Origin: Paramicrobacterium fandaimingii
GTDB lineage: Bacteria > Actinomycetota > Actinomycetes > Actinomycetales > Microbacteriaceae
Assembly: GCF_011751745.2 (NCBI RefSeq)
Contig: NZ_CP061170.1
Location: forward strand, 2,604,001 to 2,668,000
Length of the DNA: 64,000 nucleotides
Reading direction: 5' to 3'
In this document: positions 27,580 through 36,205 of the stretch, one piece after another
Numbering within the stretch: the first letter of the stretch is position 1
How the letters are laid out: each line of letters opens with the position of its first letter
Notes under the pieces: model-generated
What the model was told of the DNA's origin: nothing
The model's input: the letters and a program-made list of their open reading frames with translations, nothing else
The model's database searches: none
Program-made: the position numbers and the translations under genes

Positions 27580-28547
27580 CAGACCTGCTCCTCTTTGCGC
27601 TCGAGCCGGTTCTGGAAGGTGATGAAGATGATGCTCACAATCGCGATCACAATGGTCAGCGCTGTCGCGATCGTGGCGCCGTAGCCCACCTGCTGCGACT
27701 GGAAGAATTCGCTGTATGCGTAGTACGCGGGAACGATCGTCGAGGTTCCCGGCCCACCTCCGGTGAGCGCGTACACCGGGCCGAACACCTTGAGCGCGGC
27801 GATGGTGCAGGTGAGCACGACGACGAAGATCTCAGGGCGGATGATGCTGGCGGTGATGGCGCGGAACCGCTGAAACCAATTTGCGCCGTCGAGTTCGGCT
27901 GCTTCGTACAGCTCGGGGTCGACCCGCTGCAGCGCCGCCATGAAGATGACAACGGGGTAGCCGAGCTGCACCCAGATCATGATCACCATGATGCTGATGA
28001 GCGCGGTGTCTGGACTGCCCAGCCAATTGTGCTGCAGCCCGCCGAGGCCGATGGCCCCGAGAACGTTGTTGAGTGCGCCGTTCTCCGGCCTCAGAATCCA
28101 GCCGATCACGATCGCGGCGATCACCGACGGCATAATCTGCGGCAGGTAGTACGTGGCGCGGAGAAAGCTCGCGATCTTTCCGCCGAACTTGCGCCCGATG
28201 AGGTCGAAGAGCATTGCCGCGAGAAGCAGGCCGAGCAGCGTCGGCACGACGACCATGGCGAGAATCATCGCAATTGAATTGATGAACGACGTCCAGAACG
28301 TCTCATCGCCGAAGAGCTTGATCCAGTTGTCGAGTCCCGTCCACTCCGGCGGCTTGATGCCCCGGTAGTCGGTGAACGACAGGTAGATGTTCCAGAAGAG
28401 CGGAACCACGATGATCACGGCAAGCAGCGCCAGCCCGGGAATCAGGTAGAACCAGTAGGTTCGCGAGGTCGCGCCTGGGATCAGCCCTTCGGGCACCCTG
28501 CGCTGTTCACGCGGGCGTGCGTCGGGAGCCGCAGCCGTTGTCACCAT
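27579..28547 (-). CDS. Carbohydrate ABC transporter permease (MalF type)
   Basis: A 322-residue permease with a 30-residue basic N-tail and six helices. The EAA loop DPELYEAAELDGANWFQRFR lies at about 210-229. It starts 101 bp after the binding-protein gene, with AAAGGA near the ATG, and is coupled to the following permease by TGATG. The importer substrate is probably a xyloglucan or alpha-xylosyl oligosaccharide, given the GH31 gene in the same operon. Confidence 0.92.
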   Translation of the reverse strand: MVTTAAAPDARPREQRRVPEGLIPGATSRTYWFYLIPGLALLAVIIVVPLFWNIYLSFTDYRGIKPPEWTGLDNWIKLFGDETFWTSFINSIAMILAMVVVPTLLGLLLAAMLFDLIGRKFGGKIASFLRATYYLPQIMPSVIAAIVIGWILRPENGALNNVLGAIGLGGLQHNWLGSPDTALISIMVIMIWVQLGYPVVIFMAALQRVDPELYEAAELDGANWFQRFRAITASIIRPEIFVVVLTCTIAALKVFGPVYALTGGGPGTSTIVPAYYAYSEFFQSQQVGYGATIATALTIVIAIVSIIFITFQNRLERKEEQV

Positions 28548-28648
28548 GAGAAATCCTTTGGGAAAGAAGGGTCGTGCACGTGTGAATGCCGAGCGTTTTC
28601 AGCCAGGCCCGGATGCTGCGGGGCGGCGCCCCGCAGCATCCGCTGGAG

Positions 28649-29935
28649 TCAGCCGACGATGTCGTCGACGCCTGACTGGTACTGCTCGCCCAGCTGCTTC
28701 TGCACGTCGGCTGGCGACTTTGTGCCGTTCAGCAGCTCCTGCAGGCCGGCGTTCAGCTCGTCGTAGAACGTTGCTGTCGGCCAGTCGGGGTAAAAGGCGA
28801 TGCCATCGCGCTCGGTGAGCGTGTTGAAGTTGGCGATGAGCTCTTTGCTCTCGTCGTTAATGTCTGCCTCATCTGCGGCGACGGGAACGCCGCCGTTGTT
28901 GCCGATGAGGGCCTGAATCTCAGGGCGCATCGTGATGTCGATGAACTGGTAGGCGAGGTCTTTGTTCTGAGCCTTTTCGGGAACAGACCACATGTTTCCT
29001 GCCGAGCCCGGTGACATCTCTGCGCCGGGGAAGAGGAAGGTGCCCCAGTCGGAGTCCATCTCGTTGTTGAAGCGGTTGTACCACCAGCTGCCCGAGACGA
29101 AGATCGGGTAGTCGCCGGCGATGAACGCGGTTCCGGCATCTTCTGCCTTGAGCCCCGTCGAATCCTTCGAGATGTATCCCTTGTCCGTCCAGTCCTTGAT
29201 CGTCTCGGTGGCGTAGCTGAGCTCAGGGCCGCCGAAGTCGACGTCGTCCGTGTACAGCTGGTAGGCATCGACCCAGTCGCGGTCTGCCTTGGTCAGCGCG
29301 AGCTGGTACCAGAGCTGCCCGAGCGGGTACTCGGCTGCAGCCTCGGCAAGCGGTGTGACGCCGTCATCGGCGAAAGACTGCATCACAGAAACGAACTCGT
29401 CGAGAGTTGTGGGAACCTCGAGCCCGGCATCGGCGAACATGTCCTTGTTGTAATACACCTCGACGTACTCGCCGTAGTTGGGTACGCCGTACCAGCTGCC
29501 GGAGCCCATAACTCCGTCTTCGTTGTACTTCGCCGTTGTCTGCAGTGACGGCGCGAGCTTGTCAGCCCAGCCGTACTTCTCAACAGCGTCATCCATGTTG
29601 GTGAGAAGCCCCTGGCTCGAGAGCAGGCCGGCCGTGGCATTTCCCTTGTTGTACTCGAGAATGTCTGGTGCTTCGTCTGAGTTGAGAACCTGGCTGGCCG
29701 TCGAGCGAATCTGCTCGAAGCTCTTCTCTTCGAATTCGACAGTTGCTCCGGTCTCTTCTTCGAAGATCTTGATTGCTTCAGCCCACGCGATGCCCATGGC
29801 GCTGTCTGCGCTTTCGTAGTGCCAGAGCACGAGTGTGTCTTCGTCGTGGCTTGCTCCGGCCGAGCAGCCTGAGAGCGCCATGGCTCCCACTGCTACGGCG
29901 GCGAGTGCAGTTGCCACCTTCGATTGGCGTTTCAC
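28649..29935 (-). CDS. Sugar-binding lipoprotein of the alpha-xyloside ABC importer
   Basis: A 428-residue family 1 binding protein with signal peptide and lipobox LSGC (Cys24). The mature domain begins DTLVLWHYESADSAMGIAWA. The GTG start at 29935 has a near-perfect AAGGAGG seven bases upstream, suggesting strong expression. It is the first gene of the importer-GH31 operon and is divergent from the acetyl xylan esterase, with twin LacI-type operators between them. Confidence 0.92.
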   Translation of the reverse strand: MKRQSKVATALAAVAVGAMALSGCSAGASHDEDTLVLWHYESADSAMGIAWAEAIKIFEEETGATVEFEEKSFEQIRSTASQVLNSDEAPDILEYNKGNATAGLLSSQGLLTNMDDAVEKYGWADKLAPSLQTTAKYNEDGVMGSGSWYGVPNYGEYVEVYYNKDMFADAGLEVPTTLDEFVSVMQSFADDGVTPLAEAAAEYPLGQLWYQLALTKADRDWVDAYQLYTDDVDFGGPELSYATETIKDWTDKGYISKDSTGLKAEDAGTAFIAGDYPIFVSGSWWYNRFNNEMDSDWGTFLFPGAEMSPGSAGNMWSVPEKAQNKDLAYQFIDITMRPEIQALIGNNGGVPVAADEADINDESKELIANFNTLTERDGIAFYPDWPTATFYDELNAGLQELLNGTKSPADVQKQLGEQYQSGVDDIVG

Positions 29936-29994
29936 GGAATTACCTCCTTGTAAGGCCCTGAGCGCCGAGATGATCGGGGGGGGAGATCGCGTTT

Positions 29995-30042
29995 GTCTAA
30001 ACGTTTCGACGCTGTGCTGTCGATGAGTCTAAACGCTTCGAC
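29995..30042. promoter_or_regulatory. Twin LacI-type operators between importer and esterase genes
   Basis: GTCTAAACGTTTCGAC (29995-30010) and GTCTAAACGCTTCGAC (30027-30042) differ at one base and are 32 bp apart, about three helical turns. The first holds the palindromic core AAACGTTT. They lie upstream of both divergent genes, and the spacing would suit two dimers on one DNA face or a tetramer. The likely protein is the LacI regulator at 23299-24300. A run of eight G lies at 29976-29983 between the sites and the binding-protein start. Confidence 0.65.
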
Positions 30043-30182
30043 ACTCAGTTCGCAAGATATTTGTCGAATCGAACGACAAACACCTCGGCCGCGGGTCTCA
30101 GTACGGGTCTCAGTACGGCTCTCGATGCCGGTACTCTGGACTGCGTCCCCGTGTGCCCCTGCGCAGAAAGAGACGTACATCG

Positions 30183-31145
30183 ATGTTCGTTGACATGCCC
30201 GAAGCCGATCTCCCCTTGTATCGCAGTTCGCAGACCGACCCCGGCGACTTCGATGCGTTCTGGACGACGACGCTGCAGCAGGCGCGCGACGCGGCATCCT
30301 CCCCCACCCTCACCCGTGTCGAGACGGGGCTCACGACGATCGACACATACGACGTCACGTTCTCCGGCTTCGCCGGGCAGCCCGTGAAGGCGTGGCTGCG
30401 GCTTCCCTCCGGCGCACGTGCGCCGCTGCCGACCGTCGTCGAGTACGTCGGTTACGGTGGAGGCCGTGGGCACGTCCACGAGAACCTGATGTGGGCGTCG
30501 GCCGGGTTTGCACACCTGCTCATGGACACCCGAGGGCAGGGCTCGGGCTGGTCAACGGGCGACACGACAGACCCCGACGGCAGCGGACCGCAGATTCCCG
30601 GCATGATGACGCGCGGCATCGACAGCCGTGAAACGTACTACTACCGCCGACTGATCACCGACGGCGTGCGTGCGCTGGAAACCGCCCGAGAGCTCGAGAT
30701 GACGGATGCCGCTTGCACGGTGATCACCGGCGGAAGCCAGGGCGGCGGCATCACCGTCGCCGTCGCCGGGCTCGTTCCCGACGTCGCCGCCGCCGCGCCG
30801 TACGTGCCGTTCCTCTGCGACTTCCGTCGCGCCACCGTCATCACAGACAACGACCCATACAAAGAGATCGGGCGCTACCTCGCTGTGCATCGCGACAAGG
30901 TGGAGAGCGTGCACGAGGTGCTGTCGTATTTCGACGGCGTCAACTTCGCCCGTCGCGCAACAGCGCCGACGCTGTTCTCGGCAAGCCTCATGGACCCGAC
31001 CTGCCCGCCGTCGACGGTCTACGGTGCCTTCAACGAGTGGCAGGGCGCCAAGCGCATGTCACTGTGGCAGTACAACGGACACGAGGGCGGTGGGCCGCTC
31101 GATCGCCAGTATGCGCTCGAGTTCTTTCGCGAGGTGCTGGGCTGA
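30183..31145 (+). CDS. axeA: CE7 acetyl xylan esterase / cephalosporin-C deacetylase family
   Basis: A 320-residue alpha/beta hydrolase of the AXE1 (CE7) family. The triad is visible: Ser185 in ITGGSQGGG, Asp271 in SLMDPTCPPST and His300 in NGHEGG. The oxyanion and family motif DTRGQGSGWSTGDT is at 115-128. There is no signal peptide, so it deacetylates small imported xylo-oligosaccharides in the cytosol. ATG 30183 is chosen because the conserved DMPEADLPLYR begins just after it and AAAGAGA precedes it. It is divergent from the importer-GH31 operon and shares its operators. Confidence 0.92.
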   Translation: MFVDMPEADLPLYRSSQTDPGDFDAFWTTTLQQARDAASSPTLTRVETGLTTIDTYDVTFSGFAGQPVKAWLRLPSGARAPLPTVVEYVGYGGGRGHVHENLMWASAGFAHLLMDTRGQGSGWSTGDTTDPDGSGPQIPGMMTRGIDSRETYYYRRLITDGVRALETARELEMTDAACTVITGGSQGGGITVAVAGLVPDVAAAAPYVPFLCDFRRATVITDNDPYKEIGRYLAVHRDKVESVHEVLSYFDGVNFARRATAPTLFSASLMDPTCPPSTVYGAFNEWQGAKRMSLWQYNGHEGGGPLDRQYALEFFREVLG

Positions 31146-31231
31146 CAGGCCCCCTGCACTTGTCGCCACGCGGCCCCAAGGGGGACGCGTCCCCATCGAC
31201 GGGTCGTCGACTGCGCCTTTACGCTGTCACC

Positions 31232-31639
31232 ATGGTTCCCACTCCCGCCGCAATGTCCTACGGCACCGCGCTCTCCCTCAACGAACTTTTCTCTTCGCCC
31301 GGACTGCGGCGTGATGTTCCCAAAATCTTGGATGATGCCGAAGAGGTTCTGCTCGCACTTCCGGGCGTCGCGGGGCGCTATCCGCTCGTCATGATCGCGA
31401 CGGTGCGTCGGCTTCTTGTCGCAAAGGTCACCGGCGGGCCCAAGGGAGTGCGAGTCAAAAGAGAAGCCAGCGCACGCTCAATCACCGGCATCAGCTACAC
31501 GCCCGGACTCTTCACCCGGGTGAAGGTGCACTCCAGCGAGACCCGCGATATTAAGATGATGCCCAACCGCAGAGTCGACGCCGAGCGCTTCACCGCTGAT
31601 TTCGACATTCTTCTCCGTACCGGTCACCTCCCTCACTGA
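31232..31639 (+). CDS. Hypothetical protein
   Basis: A 135-residue protein with no family I recognise. The N-terminal half is helical and mildly hydrophobic (LPGVAGRYPLVMIATVRRLLVAKV). The C-terminal half has a beta-rich look with SYTPGLFTRVKVHSSETRDIK, which resembles small PH-like domains. GC usage is like that of its neighbours. The open frame on the opposite strand is an extension of the decayed LLM gene. It is 86 bp after the esterase gene. Confidence 0.55.
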   Translation: MVPTPAAMSYGTALSLNELFSSPGLRRDVPKILDDAEEVLLALPGVAGRYPLVMIATVRRLLVAKVTGGPKGVRVKREASARSITGISYTPGLFTRVKVHSSETRDIKMMPNRRVDAERFTADFDILLRTGHLPH

Positions 31640-31654
31640 CCGCGATTCGATGCC

Positions 31655-32155
31655 GCGAGCAACGGTCACTCTCGGTTGCCATGACCACCCGTGCTGACGC
31701 CAGTCGTCATGAAAGCTGTCAATCTGCTGGCGTTGCAGCCCGGTGAACGACACCGCTGTGTCGTCAATGACGACCGTAGAGCTCGTCAGCCCCAGCCCGT
31801 GTTCGGCAGCCCACATGGCGGTATCGCGATTGCCCGCTCCCCACAGGATGCGCTCATGCAGAGTTGGTGACTGAGGCATGATCGGCAGCAGATCGTCGCT
31901 GATGCTCTGCTCGGGATTGGGCGCAGCGACTCCAGCCCCGCGAAGTGCGGCGAGCATCCGCAGCGCATTGTCTCGGCCCATCTGACCTGGTCCTGTTCCC
32001 CGTGCGGGGACGTTACCGAAGTGGCGATAACCACCATCAGCAATCTCGGGCGACCCTCTGCCGATCCCCAGACGTACGCGTCCACCCGAAAGCAGGTCGA
32101 GCGAGGCCGCCTGCTCCGCAAGATACAACGGCGACTCGTACCTCATGTCGGGGTT
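31655..32155 (-). pseudogene. Truncated LLM-class flavin-dependent oxidoreductase
   Basis: The translation DMRYESPLYLAEQAASLDLLSGGRVRLGIGRGSPE is the middle of a bacterial luciferase-like monooxygenase. Homology can be followed to WQPRVTVARG, about 165 residues, while family members are about 330-350 residues. Both the N-terminal third and the C-terminal third are missing: the frame meets a TAG at about 32190 upstream, and downstream it runs into sequence antisense to the hypothetical gene. It marks the left edge of the ArsR-CDF insertion. Confidence 0.75.
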
Positions 32156-32210
32156 GTAGCACTGGCGGCTGGTCCCGCCACGAATCTAACGGCACATTCA
32201 TCCTCCTTAT

Positions 32211-32240
32211 GCAATAATATGCGCATGAACGCAGATACGC
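32211..32240. promoter_or_regulatory. Candidate ArsR-family operator over the start of the metal sensor gene
   Basis: The stretch from GCAATAATATGCGCAT (which includes the palindrome ATGCGCAT at 32219-32226) onward is AT-rich in otherwise GC-rich DNA. It overlaps the start codon of the ArsR gene. The placement fits autorepression by an ArsR/SmtB sensor. No further copy of the site was found. Confidence 0.3.
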
Positions 32241-32596
32241 AGTTATGCGGATTGGATCCCGATAGTCAGTATGTGGAACTCGCCGTTGAGGTGTTCGGCC
32301 TTCTCGCAGACGCGACGCGGGTGCGGATCATTTTGGCGCTACGGGGTAGCGAGGAGCTGCCGGTGCACCGTCTCGCTGAGATCGTGGATAAGTCCCCGGC
32401 GGCGGTGTCGCAGCATCTAGCAAGACTGCGCATGGCACGGATCGTCACGACTCGACAAGACGGGCAGCGCGTGTACTACCGGCTGGCGAACGAGCACGCC
32501 TCTCAACTGGTATCGGACGCGATCTTCCAGGCTGAGCATTCCGTCGCCAATGGGCAGGTCCCGGCGCACCACCACAAGGACCGAGAAGAAGCATGA
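32219..32596 (+). CDS. ArsR/SmtB family metal-responsive repressor
   Basis: A 125-residue winged-helix protein. The core VFGLLADATRVRIILALRG and SPAAVSQHLARLRMARIV are classic ArsR/SmtB recognition elements, and the wing reads TRQDGQRVYYRL. The C-terminal helix and tail contain NEH, AEH and HHH, likely metal ligands of the alpha-5 type used to sense zinc, cobalt or nickel. ATG 32219 and ATG 32225 are both possible. Its stop overlaps the CDF gene start by four bases (ATGA), so sensor and exporter form one operon. Confidence 0.9.
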   Translation: MRMNADTQLCGLDPDSQYVELAVEVFGLLADATRVRIILALRGSEELPVHRLAEIVDKSPAAVSQHLARLRMARIVTTRQDGQRVYYRLANEHASQLVSDAIFQAEHSVANGQVPAHHHKDREEA

Positions 32597-33645
32597 GCGC
32601 CCACGACCACCCCCATCAGATCGACGCCGATCACGAGCATGCGGCGCAGTCCCACGAACACGGTCATGGGCACTCCCACAACCACGGCGAGCACGGCCAC
32701 TCACACCCGACAGGGTTCAAGGGCTTTCTCTACGGGATCTTCGTCCCGCACTCGCACGACGCGGCCGACTCGATCGACGACGCGATGGAGGCGCATTCCG
32801 AGGGGATCCGGGCGCTGAAGATTAGCCTCGTGGTCATGCTCGCGACCACCGTGGTGCAAGCGGTGATTGTCGCTTTCTCGGGGTCGGTCGCGTTGTTGGC
32901 GGACACGATCCACAACCTGTCCGACGCCCTGACCGCGGTGCCATTGTGGATCGCGTTCGTCCTCTCGCGGCGCGTTGCGACGCGGAAGTACACGTACGGC
33001 TTCAACCGAGCCGAGGACCTCGCCGGCCTCTTCATCGTCCTCATGATCGCGCTGTCTGCTGTGATCGCAGCGTGGGAGGCGATCGACCGCATGATTCATC
33101 CGCGTGCGATGGAGAACGTCGGCTGGGTGATCGCTGCCGGCGTCGTCGGCTTTCTCGGTAACGAGGCCGTCGCCGTCTATAGGATTCGTGTCGGGAGGAA
33201 AATCGGCTCGGCGGCTCTAGTCGCCGATGGCATCCACGCCCGAACTGACGGGTTCACCTCACTTGCCGTCGTTGTCGGCGGCATCGGCGTCCTCTTGGGC
33301 TTCCCGCTGGCCGATCCGATCGTTGGCTTGCTCATCTCCGCCATGATCGCAGTGCTGCTCGTCGGCACGGTTCGCTCAGTCGGCCGACGGTTGATGGACG
33401 GCATCGAGCCTGAGCTCGTCGACCGAGCCGAACACGCCCTGGAGCACCTGGCCGAGGTCGAGTCGGTCGAGCGCGTGAGGATGCGCTGGGTGGGCCACCG
33501 CCTTTACGGCGACGCCGTCGTGCGCACCACGGCGACGAGCCTCGCCGACGCAGACCGCCTCGCGGAGGACGCCGAGGCATCGGTTAGAAAGCACATGCCA
33601 AACGTGGACGAGATGACCATCAAGGTCACAACGGCCGGGACGTGA
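32593..33645 (+). CDS. Cation diffusion facilitator (CDF) metal efflux transporter
   Basis: A 350-residue CDF protein. The N-terminal 45 residues are strongly His-rich (HGHGHSHNHGEHGHSH). Six helices follow: helix 2 carries ALLADTIHNLSDAL with the HxxxD site (canonical D/HxxxD) and helix 5 carries ALVADGIHARTDGFTS. A C-terminal cytosolic domain of about 80 residues ends the protein. The family exports zinc, cobalt, nickel or cadmium by proton antiport. The overlap with the ArsR gene and the His-rich sensor tail make Zn/Co/Ni the best guess. Confidence 0.92.
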   Translation: MSAHDHPHQIDADHEHAAQSHEHGHGHSHNHGEHGHSHPTGFKGFLYGIFVPHSHDAADSIDDAMEAHSEGIRALKISLVVMLATTVVQAVIVAFSGSVALLADTIHNLSDALTAVPLWIAFVLSRRVATRKYTYGFNRAEDLAGLFIVLMIALSAVIAAWEAIDRMIHPRAMENVGWVIAAGVVGFLGNEAVAVYRIRVGRKIGSAALVADGIHARTDGFTSLAVVVGGIGVLLGFPLADPIVGLLISAMIAVLLVGTVRSVGRRLMDGIEPELVDRAEHALEHLAEVESVERVRMRWVGHRLYGDAVVRTTATSLADADRLAEDAEASVRKHMPNVDEMTIKVTTAGT

Positions 33646-33907
33646 CATTGTCGATCTGGAGCATGCCTGGTGGCGACCTCTGCCACCGGGGCCACTTCGG
33701 CAACCCGCAGCCCTTCCATGCCTCCACCAGACCGGCGACGCAGCGGACGGACGAGAAGAGGGCGTAGCCGGCACCGGCGAGGCCCACGCCGACCACGAGC
33801 CAGCGCCCGATACCGAGCCACATGCTCCCGTCCACGTCCAGGGCCCACTGAGCGCCCGTGATGAGCCCGGCGACGGCTATCCAGGCCCCGGCGATGACCA
33901 CTGCCAC
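33626..33907 (-). CDS. Possible small membrane protein or remnant
   Basis: An open frame of 93 codons (GTG start) predicts two hydrophobic segments, VVIAGAWIAVAGLITGA and WLVVGVGLAGAGYALF. The frame stays open about 12 codons further upstream (LTLLPVAVV), as if a start had been lost. No ribosome-binding site is seen, and the 3' end overlaps the CDF gene antisense by 20 bp. I do not recognise it; it may be a fragment left in this patchy segment. Confidence 0.25.
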   Translation of the reverse strand: MAVVIAGAWIAVAGLITGAQWALDVDGSMWLGIGRWLVVGVGLAGAGYALFSSVRCVAGLVEAWKGCGLPKWPRWQRSPPGMLQIDNVTSRPL

Positions 33908-34030
33908 CGGCAGGAGGGTGAGGCCTGGAGCTTCTCAGCCGCCGAGGGTGCTCTCGATCTCACTCAGCCTGCTCTCGACGCTCTCTATCTGCGACGACCT
34001 GTTGACGGACGGCTGCGACGTCGACGGCAG
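33908..34030. other. Intergenic stretch without a supported gene
   Basis: Between the possible small membrane ORF and the MarR remnant I find no convincing coding sequence, ribosome-binding site or hairpin. The whole region 33646-34384 lacks an intact recognisable gene, which suggests decayed DNA. Confidence 0.4.
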
Positions 34031-34374
34031 GGCCTCCAGCTCCTCCTTGGGCTGGGCCGCTACGACTACGCGGTGCTGCTGACGCTGCATCGGGCGCCGG
34101 AGAACACAGCACCATGGCCGATCTCAGCGTCATCACGTCGGGGTCATACTCGCGACTGTCGCACCGTCACTCGGTTGGACGAGCAGGGCTTCGTCACCAG
34201 AGAGCGGCGCGGCGCCAACTGCTACGTCGCGCGTTTCTCTCTGCTGCCGCGACGCACATGGCCGAGATCAGACGCCTGGTCGTCGACGATGTTCCGGCCG
34301 ACAAACGAGCTGAACTCACGACGTTGCTTCGGCCCATCGCCGACAATCTTCGCTTAACGGTGCCTCGGGGCTGA
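34031..34374 (+). pseudogene. Frameshifted MarR family regulator
   Basis: Pieces of a MarR-type regulator occur in order but in alternating frames. RYDYAVLLTLHRAPENT (from 34058) is followed by MADLSVITSGSYSRLSH (from 34114, other frame), then TVTRLDEQGFVTRERRGANCYVA (back in the first frame), then THMAEIRRLVVDDVPADKRAEL to the stop. At least three frameshifts are needed to rebuild the winged-helix protein, and its N-terminus is not recoverable. The gene is dead and borders the ArsR-CDF segment on the right. Confidence 0.78.
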
Positions 34375-34384
34375 CCCCGTCCGT

Positions 34385-35464
34385 TCAGCGCAGCGGCACT
34401 GCCTCCGGCCGCTCGACTGTGCTGGTGATGTCGATGACCCGGTGCTCATCGCCTGCACGCAGAATCGCGTCCATGATCTCGAGAACATGAAAGGCCATGT
34501 CGCCCGACGCGCGATGAGGTCTGTCCTCGTCGAGCGCCTCCGCGAGGTCGACGATGCCGATGCCACGCCCGCCGTCGCGGAAACCCGCGGCGTCGTCAAG
34601 CGGCATCCACTCGGCGGTGTCTTGCGTCCACACCTCGCCGACGTGCGAAAAGTTGTTGGGGTCGGGAACGACGATCGTGCCCGCCGTTCCGTATACCTCG
34701 AACAGCGGCGCCCGCGTTGCCCACACCTCAAAGCTCATGGTCACTGTCGCGGTGACACCGGAGGCATGCTCGAGCAGAGCGGTGATATGCGTGTCGACGG
34801 CAACAGGCAGCGGCTGCCCGGCAAGCGGGCCTTGCGACACGGTGCGCTCTCGATCGGAGCGCGTCACGGTTCCCGACACTCGCGTCACCGCACCGAACAG
34901 CGTCACGAGACTCGTGAGGTAGTACGGGCCCATGTCGAACAGCGGACCGCCGCCCGGCTGGTAGTAGAAGCCGGGGGCCGGGTGCCAGCGTTCGTGTCCC
35001 GGTGCGCTCCAGTGAACGGATGCCGCAACCGGCGCCCCGATGCGGCCGGCGTCGAGCGCGTGCCGCGCCGTCTGCACTCCGGTGCCGAGCACGGTATCGG
35101 GGGCGCATCCGACGCGCAGGCCCGTGTCGCGAGCGAACTCGAGAACGGGCGCCGCCTCGGCCGGAGTGAGCGCGAGCGGCTTCTCGCCATACACATGCTT
35201 TCCCGATTCGAGTGCGCGCAGCGCGATCTCGGCGTGCGCGGCAGGGATCGTGAGGTTGAGCACGAGGTCGACGCCGGAGTCGGCGAGCAGCGCGTCAACG
35301 CTGAGCGCCCTGACGCCGCGCTCAGCTGCAACAGAATCCGCCCGGTTCTGGTCGACGTCGGCGACAGCGACGATCGAGACGCCCGCGTGCTTCGGAAGCT
35401 CGGCGAAGTACTGCGCGCTGATGTTGCCGACGCCGATGATGCCAATGTTCACCGTGCTGCCCAC
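34385..35464 (-). CDS. Gfo/Idh/MocA family NAD(P)-dependent sugar dehydrogenase
   Basis: A 359-residue oxidoreductase. The Rossmann motif is NIGIIGVGNISAQYF at the N-terminus, and EKPLALTPAEAAPVLEFA carries the conserved EKP lysine-proline near residue 95. The C-terminal domain has GGGPLFDMGPYYLTSLVTLFG, with the D-x-G-x-x-x motif of the active site. The GTG start at 35464 has AGGGGG upstream and overlaps the end of the ThuA-like gene by 16 bp. The family oxidises or reduces sugars, inositols and their derivatives. The cluster suggests catabolism of a modified sugar. Confidence 0.9.
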   Translation of the reverse strand: MGSTVNIGIIGVGNISAQYFAELPKHAGVSIVAVADVDQNRADSVAAERGVRALSVDALLADSGVDLVLNLTIPAAHAEIALRALESGKHVYGEKPLALTPAEAAPVLEFARDTGLRVGCAPDTVLGTGVQTARHALDAGRIGAPVAASVHWSAPGHERWHPAPGFYYQPGGGPLFDMGPYYLTSLVTLFGAVTRVSGTVTRSDRERTVSQGPLAGQPLPVAVDTHITALLEHASGVTATVTMSFEVWATRAPLFEVYGTAGTIVVPDPNNFSHVGEVWTQDTAEWMPLDDAAGFRDGGRGIGIVDLAEALDEDRPHRASGDMAFHVLEIMDAILRAGDEHRVIDITSTVERPEAVPLR

Positions 35465-36153
35465 AGGAGCCCCCTCTCGACGATCGTGCGAACGTTCGGG
35501 TTGTCGAGAACCTCAAGGCGGTGCCCTGCCGTGCAGACGAAGATGCGCCCTGCTCCCCACTGACGCGTCCACACGGTCGGCGTCGTCACCGGCGCCGACC
35601 AGGCATCGAAGTCACGTGCGGCAACGGTCGTCGTGGCAAGCACATCGTTGTAACTGTCAGAGAGCACCCAGTACTGCTCGGTCGTGAGCTCGAAGTCGTC
35701 GAGCCCGGCGACGATGGGGTGATCGGAGCGCTCGGAAACGATGTTCACCGTGTGCGTGACGTAATTGTCTGCCTGTTCCCCTGCGAGCTGATCCTTCGGA
35801 GCCTTCGCGGCGTGGTGGGCGAACTGCCCTCCGACCATGTGCAGATAGTCAGCGCTGTTGCGGTACGAATCGGCGATGCCGCCGTGCCACCCGCCGAGCC
35901 CGGTGCCCGCGCGAACCGCCCTGATCAGTCCGCGCAGCTCATCGTCGGCGATGGTGTTCATGGTGTTCGTCTGCACGATGAGATCGACGGTCGAGAGATA
36001 GTCGCTCTCTGTGTAGACAGCCGTCGATTCTTCGACGCGCACATCGAAGCCGTTCTGCTCCAAAAATGGAATCACGCTGTTCGTCGTCTCGACGGGCTGG
36101 TGCCCGTCCCATCCTCCGCGCACGATGAGTGCCTGCCTGCGGTTACTGCTCAT
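35449..36153 (-). CDS. ThuA-like domain protein
   Basis: A 234-residue protein of the ThuA family, a glutamine amidotransferase-like fold (ALIVRGGWDGHQPVETTNSV, then GLGGWHGGIADSYRNSADY). ThuA proteins are named from trehalose and sucrose use in Sinorhizobium, where they work with a Gfo/Idh partner (ThuB) through 3-keto-disaccharides. AAGGAC precedes the ATG. It sits between the isomerase gene and the dehydrogenase gene and overlaps the latter, strong evidence for a shared pathway. Confidence 0.88.
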   Translation of the reverse strand: MSSNRRQALIVRGGWDGHQPVETTNSVIPFLEQNGFDVRVEESTAVYTESDYLSTVDLIVQTNTMNTIADDELRGLIRAVRAGTGLGGWHGGIADSYRNSADYLHMVGGQFAHHAAKAPKDQLAGEQADNYVTHTVNIVSERSDHPIVAGLDDFELTTEQYWVLSDSYNDVLATTTVAARDFDAWSAPVTTPTVWTRQWGAGRIFVCTAGHRLEVLDNPNVRTIVERGLLWAAR

Positions 36154-36205
36154 TGTCCTTGTATCTACTTCCCTGTATATCTATGAATGCGTTGTCTTCT
36201 GGGAG

